From WVXT01 sp964403285 (GTDB lineage Bacteria; UBA6262; WVXT01), in the NCBI GenBank assembly GCA_964403285.1, contig CAYOFG010000009.1, positions 1 to 56,509 of the forward strand: DNA of 56,509 nucleotides, written 5' to 3'. Positions 48,467 to 56,509 of the stretch are shown here, piece after piece. Every line of letters begins with the position of its first letter. Position 1 is the stretch's first letter. Made by a program: the position numbers and the translations under genes. The notes under the pieces are model-generated. The model was not told where the DNA came from and did not search any database. It saw only the letters and a program-made list of their open reading frames with translations.

Positions 48467-48997
48467 ATGGCGCGGAAAGATAAGGAAGTTTTTGTCAACG
48501 AACTTACTGATAGGTTAAGGGCTAATAATAATTTTATCTTGACTGATTATAAAGGACTAAATGTGGAAGAAATGACTGATCTGAGAAACAAGATGCACAA
48601 ATTAGGTTGCGAGTTCAAGGTGGTAAAGAATACTCTGGCTCGCCTGGCTATGAAGAATCTCAATTTGGAGAACTTAATAGAGTACCTTCGGGGACCGACT
48701 GCCATTGCCGTTGAAAAAACCGATATTATCGCTGCCACAAAAACTCTTGTAGATTTTTCTCGCCAACACGAGAATTTGAAAATTAAAGGAGGTTTTTTAG
48801 AAGGTCACGTCATCCTTCCCCAGGAATTGGAATCTTTAGCTAAGTTACCTTCGAAAGAAGTGCTCCTTGCCAAATTATGTCTGACCCTTCAGGCACCTAT
48901 TATCAGGTTTTCCGGGGTACTTCAGGGTTTAATTAGGAATTTAATTTTTCTCTTGGATGCGATTAGGAAGAAAAAGCCAGAAGTTGAATCTAAATAA
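48467..48997 (+). CDS. rplJ: Ribosomal protein uL10
   Basis: It anchors the L7/L12 stalk to the large ribosomal subunit. The 176-residue protein has VNELTDRLRANNNFILTDYKGLNVEEMTDLR and FKVVKNTLARLAMK, typical of L10, then GPTAIAVEKTD. The C-terminal helix for L12 dimers is present. I chose ATG 48467 (MARKDKEVFV), after GGGGGT; a TTG at 48455 is in frame. Unlike many bacteria, rplK and rplA are not upstream: a tRNA gene and repeats are there instead. The L10 leader controls it. Confidence 0.96.
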   Translation: MARKDKEVFVNELTDRLRANNNFILTDYKGLNVEEMTDLRNKMHKLGCEFKVVKNTLARLAMKNLNLENLIEYLRGPTAIAVEKTDIIAATKTLVDFSRQHENLKIKGGFLEGHVILPQELESLAKLPSKEVLLAKLCLTLQAPIIRFSGVLQGLIRNLIFLLDAIRKKKPEVESK

Positions 48998-49042
48998 GAA
49001 ACCTTTGTGGAAGAGGTGACAGAGAGCGAAGCGAACGCAATT

Positions 49043-49068
49043 AGGGGAAACCTATTGAGGTTTCCTCT
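49043..49068 (+). other. Hairpin between rplJ and rplL
   Basis: AGGGGAAACCT and AGGTTTCCTCT pair over 11 bp with one G-T pair around a four-base loop. There is no long T-run. It may set L10 to L12 ratios by RNA processing or partial termination. Confidence 0.5.
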
Positions 49069-49106
49069 ATTGTGCACAGGCTGATTCACATAAGGGGGAA
49101 TAAGAG

Positions 49107-49496
49107 ATGACAACTGCGAAGAAAAGTAAAGACGAGATTATCCAGACAATTGAAAAAATGAGCGTGCTCGAATTGTCTGAGCTGGTAAAGGCTCTGGAAG
49201 AGAAGTTCGGAGTTAGTGCTGCCTCTTTAGCTCCAGTGGGGGTAGCAGCAGGAGCTCCAGCAGAAGCGGCTAAGGCTGAAGAGAAGACGGAATTTAGTGT
49301 TATTTTGACAAAAGTCGGTGACAAAAAGATTCAGGTAATAAAGGTCGTGCGTGAGCTTACTGGTTTAGGACTGAAAGAGGCAAAAGACCTGGTAGATAGT
49401 CCACCCAAGCCGTTAAAGGAAGGAATAGAAAAGAATGCGGCAGAAGAAATCAAAAATAAACTAAAAGAAGTGGGAGCAGAAGTAGAAATTAAATAA
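49107..49496 (+). CDS. rplL: Ribosomal protein bL12 (L7/L12)
   Basis: This is the stalk protein that recruits translational GTPases. The N-terminal dimerisation helices (TIEKMSVLELSELVKALEEKFGVS), an Ala/Gly/Pro hinge and the C-terminal domain (EFSVILTKVGDKKIQVIKVVRELTGLGLKEAKDLVD) are all present. The length is 129 residues, normal. AAGGGGGAA precedes ATG 49107. It lies between rplJ and rpoB as in most bacteria. Confidence 0.98.
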   Translation: MTTAKKSKDEIIQTIEKMSVLELSELVKALEEKFGVSAASLAPVGVAAGAPAEAAKAEEKTEFSVILTKVGDKKIQVIKVVRELTGLGLKEAKDLVDSPPKPLKEGIEKNAAEEIKNKLKEVGAEVEIK

Positions 49497-49531
49497 AAAT
49501 CTTGAAATTACAAAATCAGGAGGTGTCTGAT

Positions 49532-52500
49532 TTGGCGAAGAAAATAGATTTCGCACGGATTCCTTCAATTATGGGTATTCCTAATCTCATTGAGGTGCAG
49601 AAAGCTTCCTTTGAAGAATTCTTACAGAAGGACGTCCCGCCAGAAAAGAGGAAGAGGCAGGGTCTCCAGGCGGCTTTTGAGGATATCTTTCCTATTGAGA
49701 ATGTCGACCAAACGCTAGGCCTGAGCTTTGTGGAGTATATTCTGGAAGAACCTAAGTACGATAAGATAGAAGCGGTAAATAAAGATATAACATATTATAG
49801 GCCATTAAAGATAATAGTGAAGTTGGAGATCAAGAAAGGAACTCGGAAAAAGCCAATCTTTAAGGAACAATCCGTGTACCTATGCAATCTTCCCTGTATG
49901 ACTGATACCGGAACTTTCATTATTAATGGTGCCGAGCGTGTGGTAGTCAATCAATTGCACCGCTCGCCGGGAGTCATCTTTGAAGAAGACCAGGAACCGG
50001 GGACCAAAAAGATAAAGATATCATCTTATGGTAAAAGGCTATATGTGGCCAGTATTATACCCTATCGGGGAGCTTGGGTAGAGTTCGAATTCGACAACAA
50101 TAACGCACTTTTTGTTAAAATCGATAAGAAGAGAAAACTTGCGGCGAGTGTGCTGTTGAAGGCATTGGGTTTGAAAACCAATCAGGATATTTTACACACG
50201 TTTTATAACACGGAGACGATTAATTTTAAAACCGACACCGCGCAGAATACGCAAAAAGTTATTTCTGCCTTATCAGGCAAGATCCTTGCGTCCGACGTAA
50301 TTGACAAAAAGACGGGAGAGATAATAGCAGAGGCCAACGAACAGATTACTGCGGAATCAGCAAAGAGAATAATCAAGGCAGAAGTTGGCAAGGTTGAAGT
50401 AGTGAAATTTGATCCTAGTATTAACGATATAACTATTCATGAGACCTTAAAAAAGGACAGAATTAAATCGCAGGCACAAGCAATACTGGACATATTTCGC
50501 AGATTGCGGGCACAAGAATATATTACGGAAGAGTCGGCGGTAGCGTTCTTTGATACGTTGTTGTTCAGGACCAAGAAGTACGATTTATCTAAAGTTGGGC
50601 GCTATAAAATAAATAGAAAATTATCTGTTGTATTGGAGAAGATGAGGTCTGAATTACCCCCTCCACTGCAGGAGGCTATTTGTCGCAGCGATTACTATTT
50701 TGGAAATAAGGACAGTAGTAAATTGGAAATTCCTACAGAGACAAAACGAACACTATGTCTGCAGGACATTTTAGCCACAATTAAGTACCTTATTGATTTA
50801 AATAATGGAACGGGGGGAGAAATCGACGATATTGATCACCTGGGGAATCGTCGTGTGCGATCGGTAGGTGAGCTTTTGGAAAATCAGATAAGAATTGGAC
50901 TTTCTCATATGGCTCGTCTGGTTAGGGAAAGAATGAATATGCAGAGTAGTGAAACAATAAGTGCTCGGGATATAATTAATACTGCTCCAGTGGTGGGTGT
51001 TATTCGGAAATTTTTTGGGACCAGTCAACTATCTCAATTTATGGACCAGACAAATCCTCTGGCTGAACTCACTCACAAGAGAAGACTCTCTGCCCTGGGA
51101 CCCGGGGGGTTGAATCGCAAAAGGGCTGGTTTTGAAGTGCGGGATGTTCACCATTCCCATTACGGTCGGATTTGTCCCATTGAGACTCCGGAAGGTCCCA
51201 ACATAGGTTTGATTACCAGTCTATCACTTTACGCGCAGATTAATAGGTACGGACTTATTGAGACACCTTACCGTAAAGTAGTTAAAGGAAGAGTTACTGA
51301 TGAGATTGAATATCTCACTGCTGACCGAGAGGATGAGTATGTAATTGCTCAGGCAAATACTCCCATAAATGAGGAAGGCAAATTTAAAGAAGACTTGGTA
51401 GCCACCCGTAGCCGGGGAGATTTTGCTCTGGTTTCGCCAAAAGAGATAGATTTTATGGACATCTCACCAAAACAGCTTGTGGGTGCCTCGGCTGGGTTAA
51501 TTCCGTTTTTGGAACACGACGATGCTAATCGCGCCTTGATGGGTTCTAATATGCAAAGGCAGGCGGTTCCTCTTCTTACTTGTGAGGAGCCACTGGTGGC
51601 CACGGGCATTGAGGAAGCTGTAGCCCGGGATTCGGGAGTGGTGGTGACTGCCCTGCGGGCTGGTCGGGTGGAGAGCGTGAGAGCGGATCAAATTATAGTC
51701 TGGTGTGGGGAAGATGACAAAAATAAGGATAATCCTATAGATATTTACTATTTGAAAAAGTATAAGCGGAGTAATCAAGATACATGTGTGAATCAGATTC
51801 CCACGGTTAAGGTAGGCGACAATGTCAGGAAAGGTGAAGTAATTGCTGATGGCCCAGCTACCTGTCAGGGAGGGCTTGCTTTGGGCAGAAATGTTCTGGT
51901 GGCCTTTATGTCCTGGGGCGGATACAATTTTGAAGATGCAATATTGGTTAGCGAAAGACTGGTCAGGGATGATGTTTTTACTTCAGTCCATATTCAAGAA
52001 TTTGAAGTTGACGCTCGTGATTTAACCATAGGATCGGAAGAGATAACCCGGGATATTCCCAATGTGGGAGAAGAAGCTCTGAAGAATCTGAACGAGAACG
52101 GTATAGTGTATGTTGGAGCTTATGTCTATCCCGGAGATATCCTTGTGGGGAAGGTTACTCCCAAGGGTGAGACGAGGGCTACTCCCGAGGAGAGGTTACT
52201 AAGGGTGATTTTTGGAAAGAAAGCTGAGGAAGTTCAAGATGCTTCGCTGAGGGTCCCTCCCGGGATAGAGGGCAAGGTCTTGGATGTCCAGGTGTTCACA
52301 CGTAAGGGGAAAATTTCCCAAGAGCGAGAGCTAAAGATTTCCAAAGAGGCCGATCAGAAATATAGCAAACTGATTTCTGATTTGAGGCAAAAAAGAAAGA
52401 AGGTACTTGCCCATCAGAAAAAGTTGACTAAAGAAGAGAAAGAAAAAATCGATAAATTGACCGAATTTCAAATAGAAGAGCTGAAGAGAAATAAGAAGAA

Positions 52501-53272
52501 AGTGCAGGAGAACTTACGTCAAGGGGATGACCTACCAGTTACAGTTAACAAAGTTGTGAAGGTTTTCATAGTAAGTAAGAGGAAGGTCTCCGCAGGAGAT
52601 AAGTTGGCGGGTAGGCATGGTAATAAGGGCGTTGTTGCCCGCATATTACCTGTTGAGGATATGCCCTATTTGCCTGACGGGATTCCCGTGGATATAGTGT
52701 TGAATCCTTTGTCCATTCCTTCGCGTATGAATGTGGGACAGCTCCTGGAGGCAGAATTGGGCTGGGCTGCCCGGGAGTTGGGCGTGCAGATGATTTCACC
52801 CGTTTTCGATGGAGCAAAAGAAAGAGAAATAAGAGCGAAGTTAAGGCAAGCAGGACTTCCTGAGGACGGGAAAATTACCCTGTATGACGGCCTGACAGGC
52901 GAGCCTATGGAAGAGAAAGTTACAGTAGGATGTATGTATATCATGAAACTGGCACATCTGGTAGAGGATAAAATTCATGCTCGTTCTATAGGTCCCTACT
53001 CACTGATTACCCGACAGCCTCTGGGTGGGAAAGCACAGTTTGGTGGCCAGAGGTTTGGGGAGATGGAAGTCTGGGCAATAGAAGGATATGGTGCAGCTTA
53101 TACTTTAAGGGAATTTTTGACCGTAAAAAGCGATGATGTCACCGGTCGCACCAAAATGTATGAAGCGATTGTGAAAGGAGAGCCGATAGAGGCAGGAGGG
53201 GTGCCCGAGTCGTTCAAAGTATTGGTAAAGGAGCTTCAAGCCCTGGGTCTGAGTGTGGAACTCCAAAAATAA
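49532..53272 (+). CDS. rpoB: RNA polymerase beta subunit
   Basis: This is the catalytic beta subunit of RNA polymerase, about 1246 residues. Conserved blocks include GTFIINGAERVVVNQLHRSPGV, the rifampicin-region FFGTSQLSQFMDQTNPLAELTHKRRLSALGPGGLNRKRAGFEVRDVH, GRICPIETPEGPNIGLI, AFMSWGGYNFEDAI, and the C-terminal GGKAQFGGQRFGEMEVWAIEGYGAA. The start is TTG 49532, with AGGAGG eight bases upstream; a TTG at 49502 has no such signal. It follows rplL by 35 bp and precedes rpoC. Rifampicin contact positions look like the sensitive type (SQLSQFMD, HKRRLS). Confidence 0.98.
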   Translation: MAKKIDFARIPSIMGIPNLIEVQKASFEEFLQKDVPPEKRKRQGLQAAFEDIFPIENVDQTLGLSFVEYILEEPKYDKIEAVNKDITYYRPLKIIVKLEIKKGTRKKPIFKEQSVYLCNLPCMTDTGTFIINGAERVVVNQLHRSPGVIFEEDQEPGTKKIKISSYGKRLYVASIIPYRGAWVEFEFDNNNALFVKIDKKRKLAASVLLKALGLKTNQDILHTFYNTETINFKTDTAQNTQKVISALSGKILASDVIDKKTGEIIAEANEQITAESAKRIIKAEVGKVEVVKFDPSINDITIHETLKKDRIKSQAQAILDIFRRLRAQEYITEESAVAFFDTLLFRTKKYDLSKVGRYKINRKLSVVLEKMRSELPPPLQEAICRSDYYFGNKDSSKLEIPTETKRTLCLQDILATIKYLIDLNNGTGGEIDDIDHLGNRRVRSVGELLENQIRIGLSHMARLVRERMNMQSSETISARDIINTAPVVGVIRKFFGTSQLSQFMDQTNPLAELTHKRRLSALGPGGLNRKRAGFEVRDVHHSHYGRICPIETPEGPNIGLITSLSLYAQINRYGLIETPYRKVVKGRVTDEIEYLTADREDEYVIAQANTPINEEGKFKEDLVATRSRGDFALVSPKEIDFMDISPKQLVGASAGLIPFLEHDDANRALMGSNMQRQAVPLLTCEEPLVATGIEEAVARDSGVVVTALRAGRVESVRADQIIVWCGEDDKNKDNPIDIYYLKKYKRSNQDTCVNQIPTVKVGDNVRKGEVIADGPATCQGGLALGRNVLVAFMSWGGYNFEDAILVSERLVRDDVFTSVHIQEFEVDARDLTIGSEEITRDIPNVGEEALKNLNENGIVYVGAYVYPGDILVGKVTPKGETRATPEERLLRVIFGKKAEEVQDASLRVPPGIEGKVLDVQVFTRKGKISQERELKISKEADQKYSKLISDLRQKRKKVLAHQKKLTKEEKEKIDKLTEFQIEELKRNKKKVQENLRQGDDLPVTVNKVVKVFIVSKRKVSAGDKLAGRHGNKGVVARILPVEDMPYLPDGIPVDIVLNPLSIPSRMNVGQLLEAELGWAARELGVQMISPVFDGAKEREIRAKLRQAGLPEDGKITLYDGLTGEPMEEKVTVGCMYIMKLAHLVEDKIHARSIGPYSLITRQPLGGKAQFGGQRFGEMEVWAIEGYGAAYTLREFLTVKSDDVTGRTKMYEAIVKGEPIEAGGVPESFKVLVKELQALGLSVELQK

Positions 53273-53312
53273 GAACAAATCACTAATTTCTTAATTTTAG
53301 AGGTGAGGCAAA

Positions 53313-56300
53313 TTGGTTAAGAAAGCGAGAATAAAAAAGATTAGAGAAAGATTGGACTACACTGATTTCAAATCCATTCGCTTACGTTTAGCTTCTCCGG
53401 AACAGATAAGAGGATGGTCTTATGGCGAAGTTAAAAAGCCAGAAACGATCAACTACCGTACTTTCAAACCAGAATGGGATGGTCTATTTTGTGAGAGAAT
53501 TTTTGGGCCAGTTAAGGATTATGAATGTAGTTGTGGCAAATATAAATGGTCCAAGCATAAGGGAATTATCTGCGATCGTTGTGGAGTTGAAGTTACAGAG
53601 TCTAACGTAAGAAGGGAAAGAATGGGTCACATAGAATTGGCAGTGCCAGTTGCGCATATCTGGCTTTTGAGAAAGCCTCCTTCTCGAATTGGGATGCTTT
53701 TGAATATGAAGCTGGGGGATTTGGAAAGAATTATCTATTATGCTGCTTACGTGGTAGTTGATCCGGGGAAAGCGCAAGGCTTATTTAAAAGGCAGCTTCT
53801 CTCACAGGAAGAATATGAGAGGTACAAAACAGAATATAGCGAGAAGGCGTTTAAGGCAGAGATAGGAGCATCGGCAGTAAAGACTTTGCTTAAAGAAGTG
53901 GATTTGGTGAAAATGGCTCAGGATTTGAGATCAAAAATAAAGGAGGAGATGGCCCAAACCACAAGGACAAGGATGGTGAAACAGCTCAGGATAGTCGATG
54001 GGTTTATTAAATCAGGAAATAAACCCGAATGGATGGTCCTTGACTGTATTCCCGTGATTCCTCCCGAACTTAGACCATTAGTTCCTCTGGAAGGAGGAAG
54101 GTTTGCTTCTTCCGATTTGAACGATTTATACAGGAGAATAATTAATCGCAATAATAGGTTAAGACATATTGAAAATCTGAAAGCCCCGGCAGTAATGATA
54201 CATTCTGAGAAGCGCTTGCTGCAAGAAGCCGTGGACGCTCTATTTGAAAATGGAGCGCGGGGTAAGACAGTTAATGGTCCCGGCAACCGGCCATTGAAAT
54301 CTCTCTCGGATATTCTAAAAGGGAAACAGGGGCGCTTCCGCCAGAATTTACTTGGAAAGAGAGTAGATTATTCTGGACGTTCTGTTATTGTCGTTGGTCC
54401 CCACCTGAAAATACACCAGTGTGGTCTGCCCAAAGAGATGGCCCTGGAATTATTCAAACCCTTTATATTAAATGAGTTAATCACTCAGGGACACATGACC
54501 ACTTTGAAGAGCGCTAAGAAAGAACTGGAAAAGCGGACTCCGGTTGTTTTCGATATTCTGGAAAGGGTAATTAGTGACCATCCTGTTCTACTTAATAGAG
54601 CTCCCACCCTCCACCGGTTAGGAATTCAGGCTTTTCAACCAGTTTTGGTAGAAGGCAAAGCAATCCAATTACATCCTTTGGTTTGTGCAGCATTCAATGC
54701 AGATTTTGACGGTGACCAGATGGCAGTGCACGTGCCCTTATCTGCTGAAGCTTGCATGGAAGCAAAGGTACTAATGTCTGCGGCAAATAATATCCTTTCT
54801 CCCGCTAATGGACAATCTATTGTAACGCCAACACAGGATATAGTCTTGGGGTGCTGTTATTTGACCAAAGAGAAGAAAGGAGTAAAAGGAGAAGGACAAA
54901 TTTTTGCCAGTGTGGATGAAGTTGCCGTAGCTCATGAAGAAGGGGAAGTAGATCTTCATGCCCGGATAAAGGTGAGAGGAATCAATAAGATTAAAGAACG
55001 AGACGATTGGGGGAGAGAAGATTTCACTAACCCCGACAGGTGGAAAGATTATACAACTGTGGGCAGAATTCTATTCAACCAGGTTCTCCCTGAGGAACTT
55101 CGCTTTGTCAATACAGTAATCGATAAGAAAATCCTGGCAGATTTAATTCAGAAGTGTTTCCACCAACTGGGCAATTACAGGACATTGGCTTTGCTTGACG
55201 AAGTAAAAGCATTAGGTTTTAGATATATTACCAAATCCGGAATTACCATCTCCATCGACGATCTGAGAACCCCTCGCATAAAGGAACAGTTATTGGAATC
55301 AGCCAGGTCTCAGGTAAAGAAGATTGAATCAAATTATAGACAGGGTTTGATTACCGAGGCGGAGAGGTATAATAATATTATCGATATCTGGACCAGCGTG
55401 ACTAATAAAATAGCGGATACTATGTTTATGGAGTTAAAAAACCAGGGGCTAGAGGTGGCTAAGAAAGGGAATCCTAAGTTTAATTCCGTATACCTTATGG
55501 CTGAATCCGGAGCACGTGGCTCCGTTCAGCAGATTAGACAACTTGCCGGTATGCGCGGCTTAATGGCCAGGCCGGAAAAGAGAGTGACTGGTAAAGTAGG
55601 AGAAATCATAGAATCTCCGATTGAATCTAACTTCAGGGAAGGACTGACGGTTCTGGAATACTTCATATCCACACACGGGGGACGCAAGGGCTTAGCCGAT
55701 ACAGCCCTGAAAACTGCGGATGCTGGATACCTTACCAGGAGACTCATTGATGTTGCCCATAATGTTGTAATCGGCGAGGAAGATTGTGGCACAATGAATG
55801 GTGTGCGCGTGAGTGAATTAAAAGAGGGCGATGAGCTTATCGAATCTTTAAGTGAGCGGATTGTAGGGCGGATAAGCATTGATAGGGTCGCTCATCCTTT
55901 AACTGACGAGGTCATTGTAGAAGCGGGAGAAATAATCGCTCCTGATATAGCTAAGAAGGTCCAGGAATCCGACATCGAACGGATTAGAATCCGTTCCGTG
56001 TTAACCTGTGAGTCCACAAAGGGCATTTGCTCTAAGTGCTACGGTATAGATTTGAGTACAGGAAAGCTGGCTGAAATTGGCTTGGCTGTAGGCATCGTGG
56101 CAGCACAATCTATCGGCGAACCCGGGACGCAGCTTACTCTTAGAACCTTTCATATCGGAGGGACTGCTACAGGACCCGTTAAGAAGTCATCGATTGTAGC
56201 TAAGGATGATGGAATGGTCAAGTACCATAACATCCGCACGATAAAGAATAAACAGGAACAACTTATTGTGGTTAGTCGTAACGGTGAGATAAGTGTCAAA

Positions 56301-56509
56301 TCTTCAAAGAGGCAAAGTAAAGAACAATACCAATCGATTCCTTACGGTGCGCGGTTGAAAGTTAAAGAGAATAAGAAAGTTAAAAAGGGGGAGCTTTTGG
56401 TAGAGTGGGATCCCTATTCCATGCCGATTATTTCCGAGGTTCCCGGCAAGATTAGATTGGAAGATATTATTGATGGCGTAAGCCTGCACGAGGAGATAAA
56501 CCGAAACAC
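53313..56509 (+). CDS. rpoC: RNA polymerase beta' subunit (partial, 3' end outside window)
   Basis: The reading frame is open from TTG 53313 to the window end, about 1065 codons. It begins with the N-terminal block SIRLRLASPEQIRGWSYGEVKKPETINYRTFKPEWDGLFCERIFGPVKDYEC and a zinc-binding pair (CSCGKY, CDRCGVEV). The catalytic motif NADFDGDQMAVHVPL is present, as are the bridge-helix and trigger-loop regions (GARGSVQQIRQLAGMRGLM, QSIGEPGTQLTLRTFHIGG). GAGGTGAGG lies upstream of the TTG, and there is no ATG near the conserved start. The stop is beyond the window; full-length proteins have about 1200-1400 residues. Confidence 0.98.
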   Translation, partial: MVKKARIKKIRERLDYTDFKSIRLRLASPEQIRGWSYGEVKKPETINYRTFKPEWDGLFCERIFGPVKDYECSCGKYKWSKHKGIICDRCGVEVTESNVRRERMGHIELAVPVAHIWLLRKPPSRIGMLLNMKLGDLERIIYYAAYVVVDPGKAQGLFKRQLLSQEEYERYKTEYSEKAFKAEIGASAVKTLLKEVDLVKMAQDLRSKIKEEMAQTTRTRMVKQLRIVDGFIKSGNKPEWMVLDCIPVIPPELRPLVPLEGGRFASSDLNDLYRRIINRNNRLRHIENLKAPAVMIHSEKRLLQEAVDALFENGARGKTVNGPGNRPLKSLSDILKGKQGRFRQNLLGKRVDYSGRSVIVVGPHLKIHQCGLPKEMALELFKPFILNELITQGHMTTLKSAKKELEKRTPVVFDILERVISDHPVLLNRAPTLHRLGIQAFQPVLVEGKAIQLHPLVCAAFNADFDGDQMAVHVPLSAEACMEAKVLMSAANNILSPANGQSIVTPTQDIVLGCCYLTKEKKGVKGEGQIFASVDEVAVAHEEGEVDLHARIKVRGINKIKERDDWGREDFTNPDRWKDYTTVGRILFNQVLPEELRFVNTVIDKKILADLIQKCFHQLGNYRTLALLDEVKALGFRYITKSGITISIDDLRTPRIKEQLLESARSQVKKIESNYRQGLITEAERYNNIIDIWTSVTNKIADTMFMELKNQGLEVAKKGNPKFNSVYLMAESGARGSVQQIRQLAGMRGLMARPEKRVTGKVGEIIESPIESNFREGLTVLEYFISTHGGRKGLADTALKTADAGYLTRRLIDVAHNVVIGEEDCGTMNGVRVSELKEGDELIESLSERIVGRISIDRVAHPLTDEVIVEAGEIIAPDIAKKVQESDIERIRIRSVLTCESTKGICSKCYGIDLSTGKLAEIGLAVGIVAAQSIGEPGTQLTLRTFHIGGTATGPVKKSSIVAKDDGMVKYHNIRTIKNKQEQLIVVSRNGEISVKSSKRQSKEQYQSIPYGARLKVKENKKVKKGELLVEWDPYSMPIISEVPGKIRLEDIIDGVSLHEEINRN

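Overview
The window is a piece of a diderm, probably anaerobic, uncultured bacterium. The diderm signs are a long YidC with its periplasmic domain, LPP20 and CsgG-type lipoproteins, and a PorV-like outer-membrane protein next to a secreted protein with a Por/FlgD-like C-terminal domain. A V-type ATPase, a probable (Re)-citrate synthase and a GTP-dependent PEP carboxykinase fit anaerobic metabolism. A RemB (DUF370) gene directly before gyrB recalls Firmicutes-type origin regions. I cannot name a phylum from sequence alone; candidate phyla such as Aerophobota or Omnitrophota are guesses. A run of 100 N flanked by an identical 55-bp sequence shows that this is an assembled scaffold.

Layout. 1-3474: V-ATPase subunits I and H (minus strand), divergent from ndk and a (Re)-citrate/homocitrate synthase-like gene. 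3471-4901: an IS607-type remnant with intact tnpB and a truncated serine recombinase. 4937-18664: a long minus-strand origin arm, in transcription order rpmH-rnpA-yidD-yidC-khpB-mnmE-hypothetical-flavodoxin-(two parS sites)-patatin-rsmG-parA-parB-hypothetical-LPP20-csgG-pckG. 18665-32610: the plus-strand origin arm, dnaA-dnaN-dciA, a signalling cluster (histidine kinase, GGDEF response regulator, OmpR-type regulator, single receiver), then remB-gyrB-gyrA. GyrA carries an intein at its catalytic tyrosine. DnaA boxes lie on both sides of dnaA. recF is absent. 32607-36388: archease-rtcB-serS-hypothetical-tRNA-Ser(UGA), an RNA repair and charging cluster. 36746-42312: three tandem copies of a cytosolic PAS/HisKA_3 kinase plus NarL-type regulator. 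42742-47659: a c-di-GMP-I riboswitch with its own promoter and terminator, a secreted DNRLRE protein, a PorV-like protein, a degenerate double receiver and a TPR-GAF-GGDEF cyclase. 47732-56509: tRNA-Ser(GCU), repeats, an L10 leader, rplJ-rplL-rpoB-rpoC (rpoC runs off the end).

The most unusual material is non-coding. Both tRNA-Ser genes are followed by the same GC-rich structured element. Each copy contains an exact 18-bp duplicate of its own tRNA 3' end exactly 137 bp downstream, and the two copies differ in one hairpin in a compensatory way. Two large foldback elements (23238-23489, 28557-28732) share a core but have different, still complementary, arms. A family of repeats built on GGGGTCA lies between genes and seems to supply the C-terminus of the flavodoxin.

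Cyclic-di-GMP is a plausible theme: two GGDEF proteins, a GEMM-I riboswitch and many response regulators. TTG starts with good Shine-Dalgarno sequences are frequent (ndk, citrate synthase, mnmE, rpoB, rpoC).
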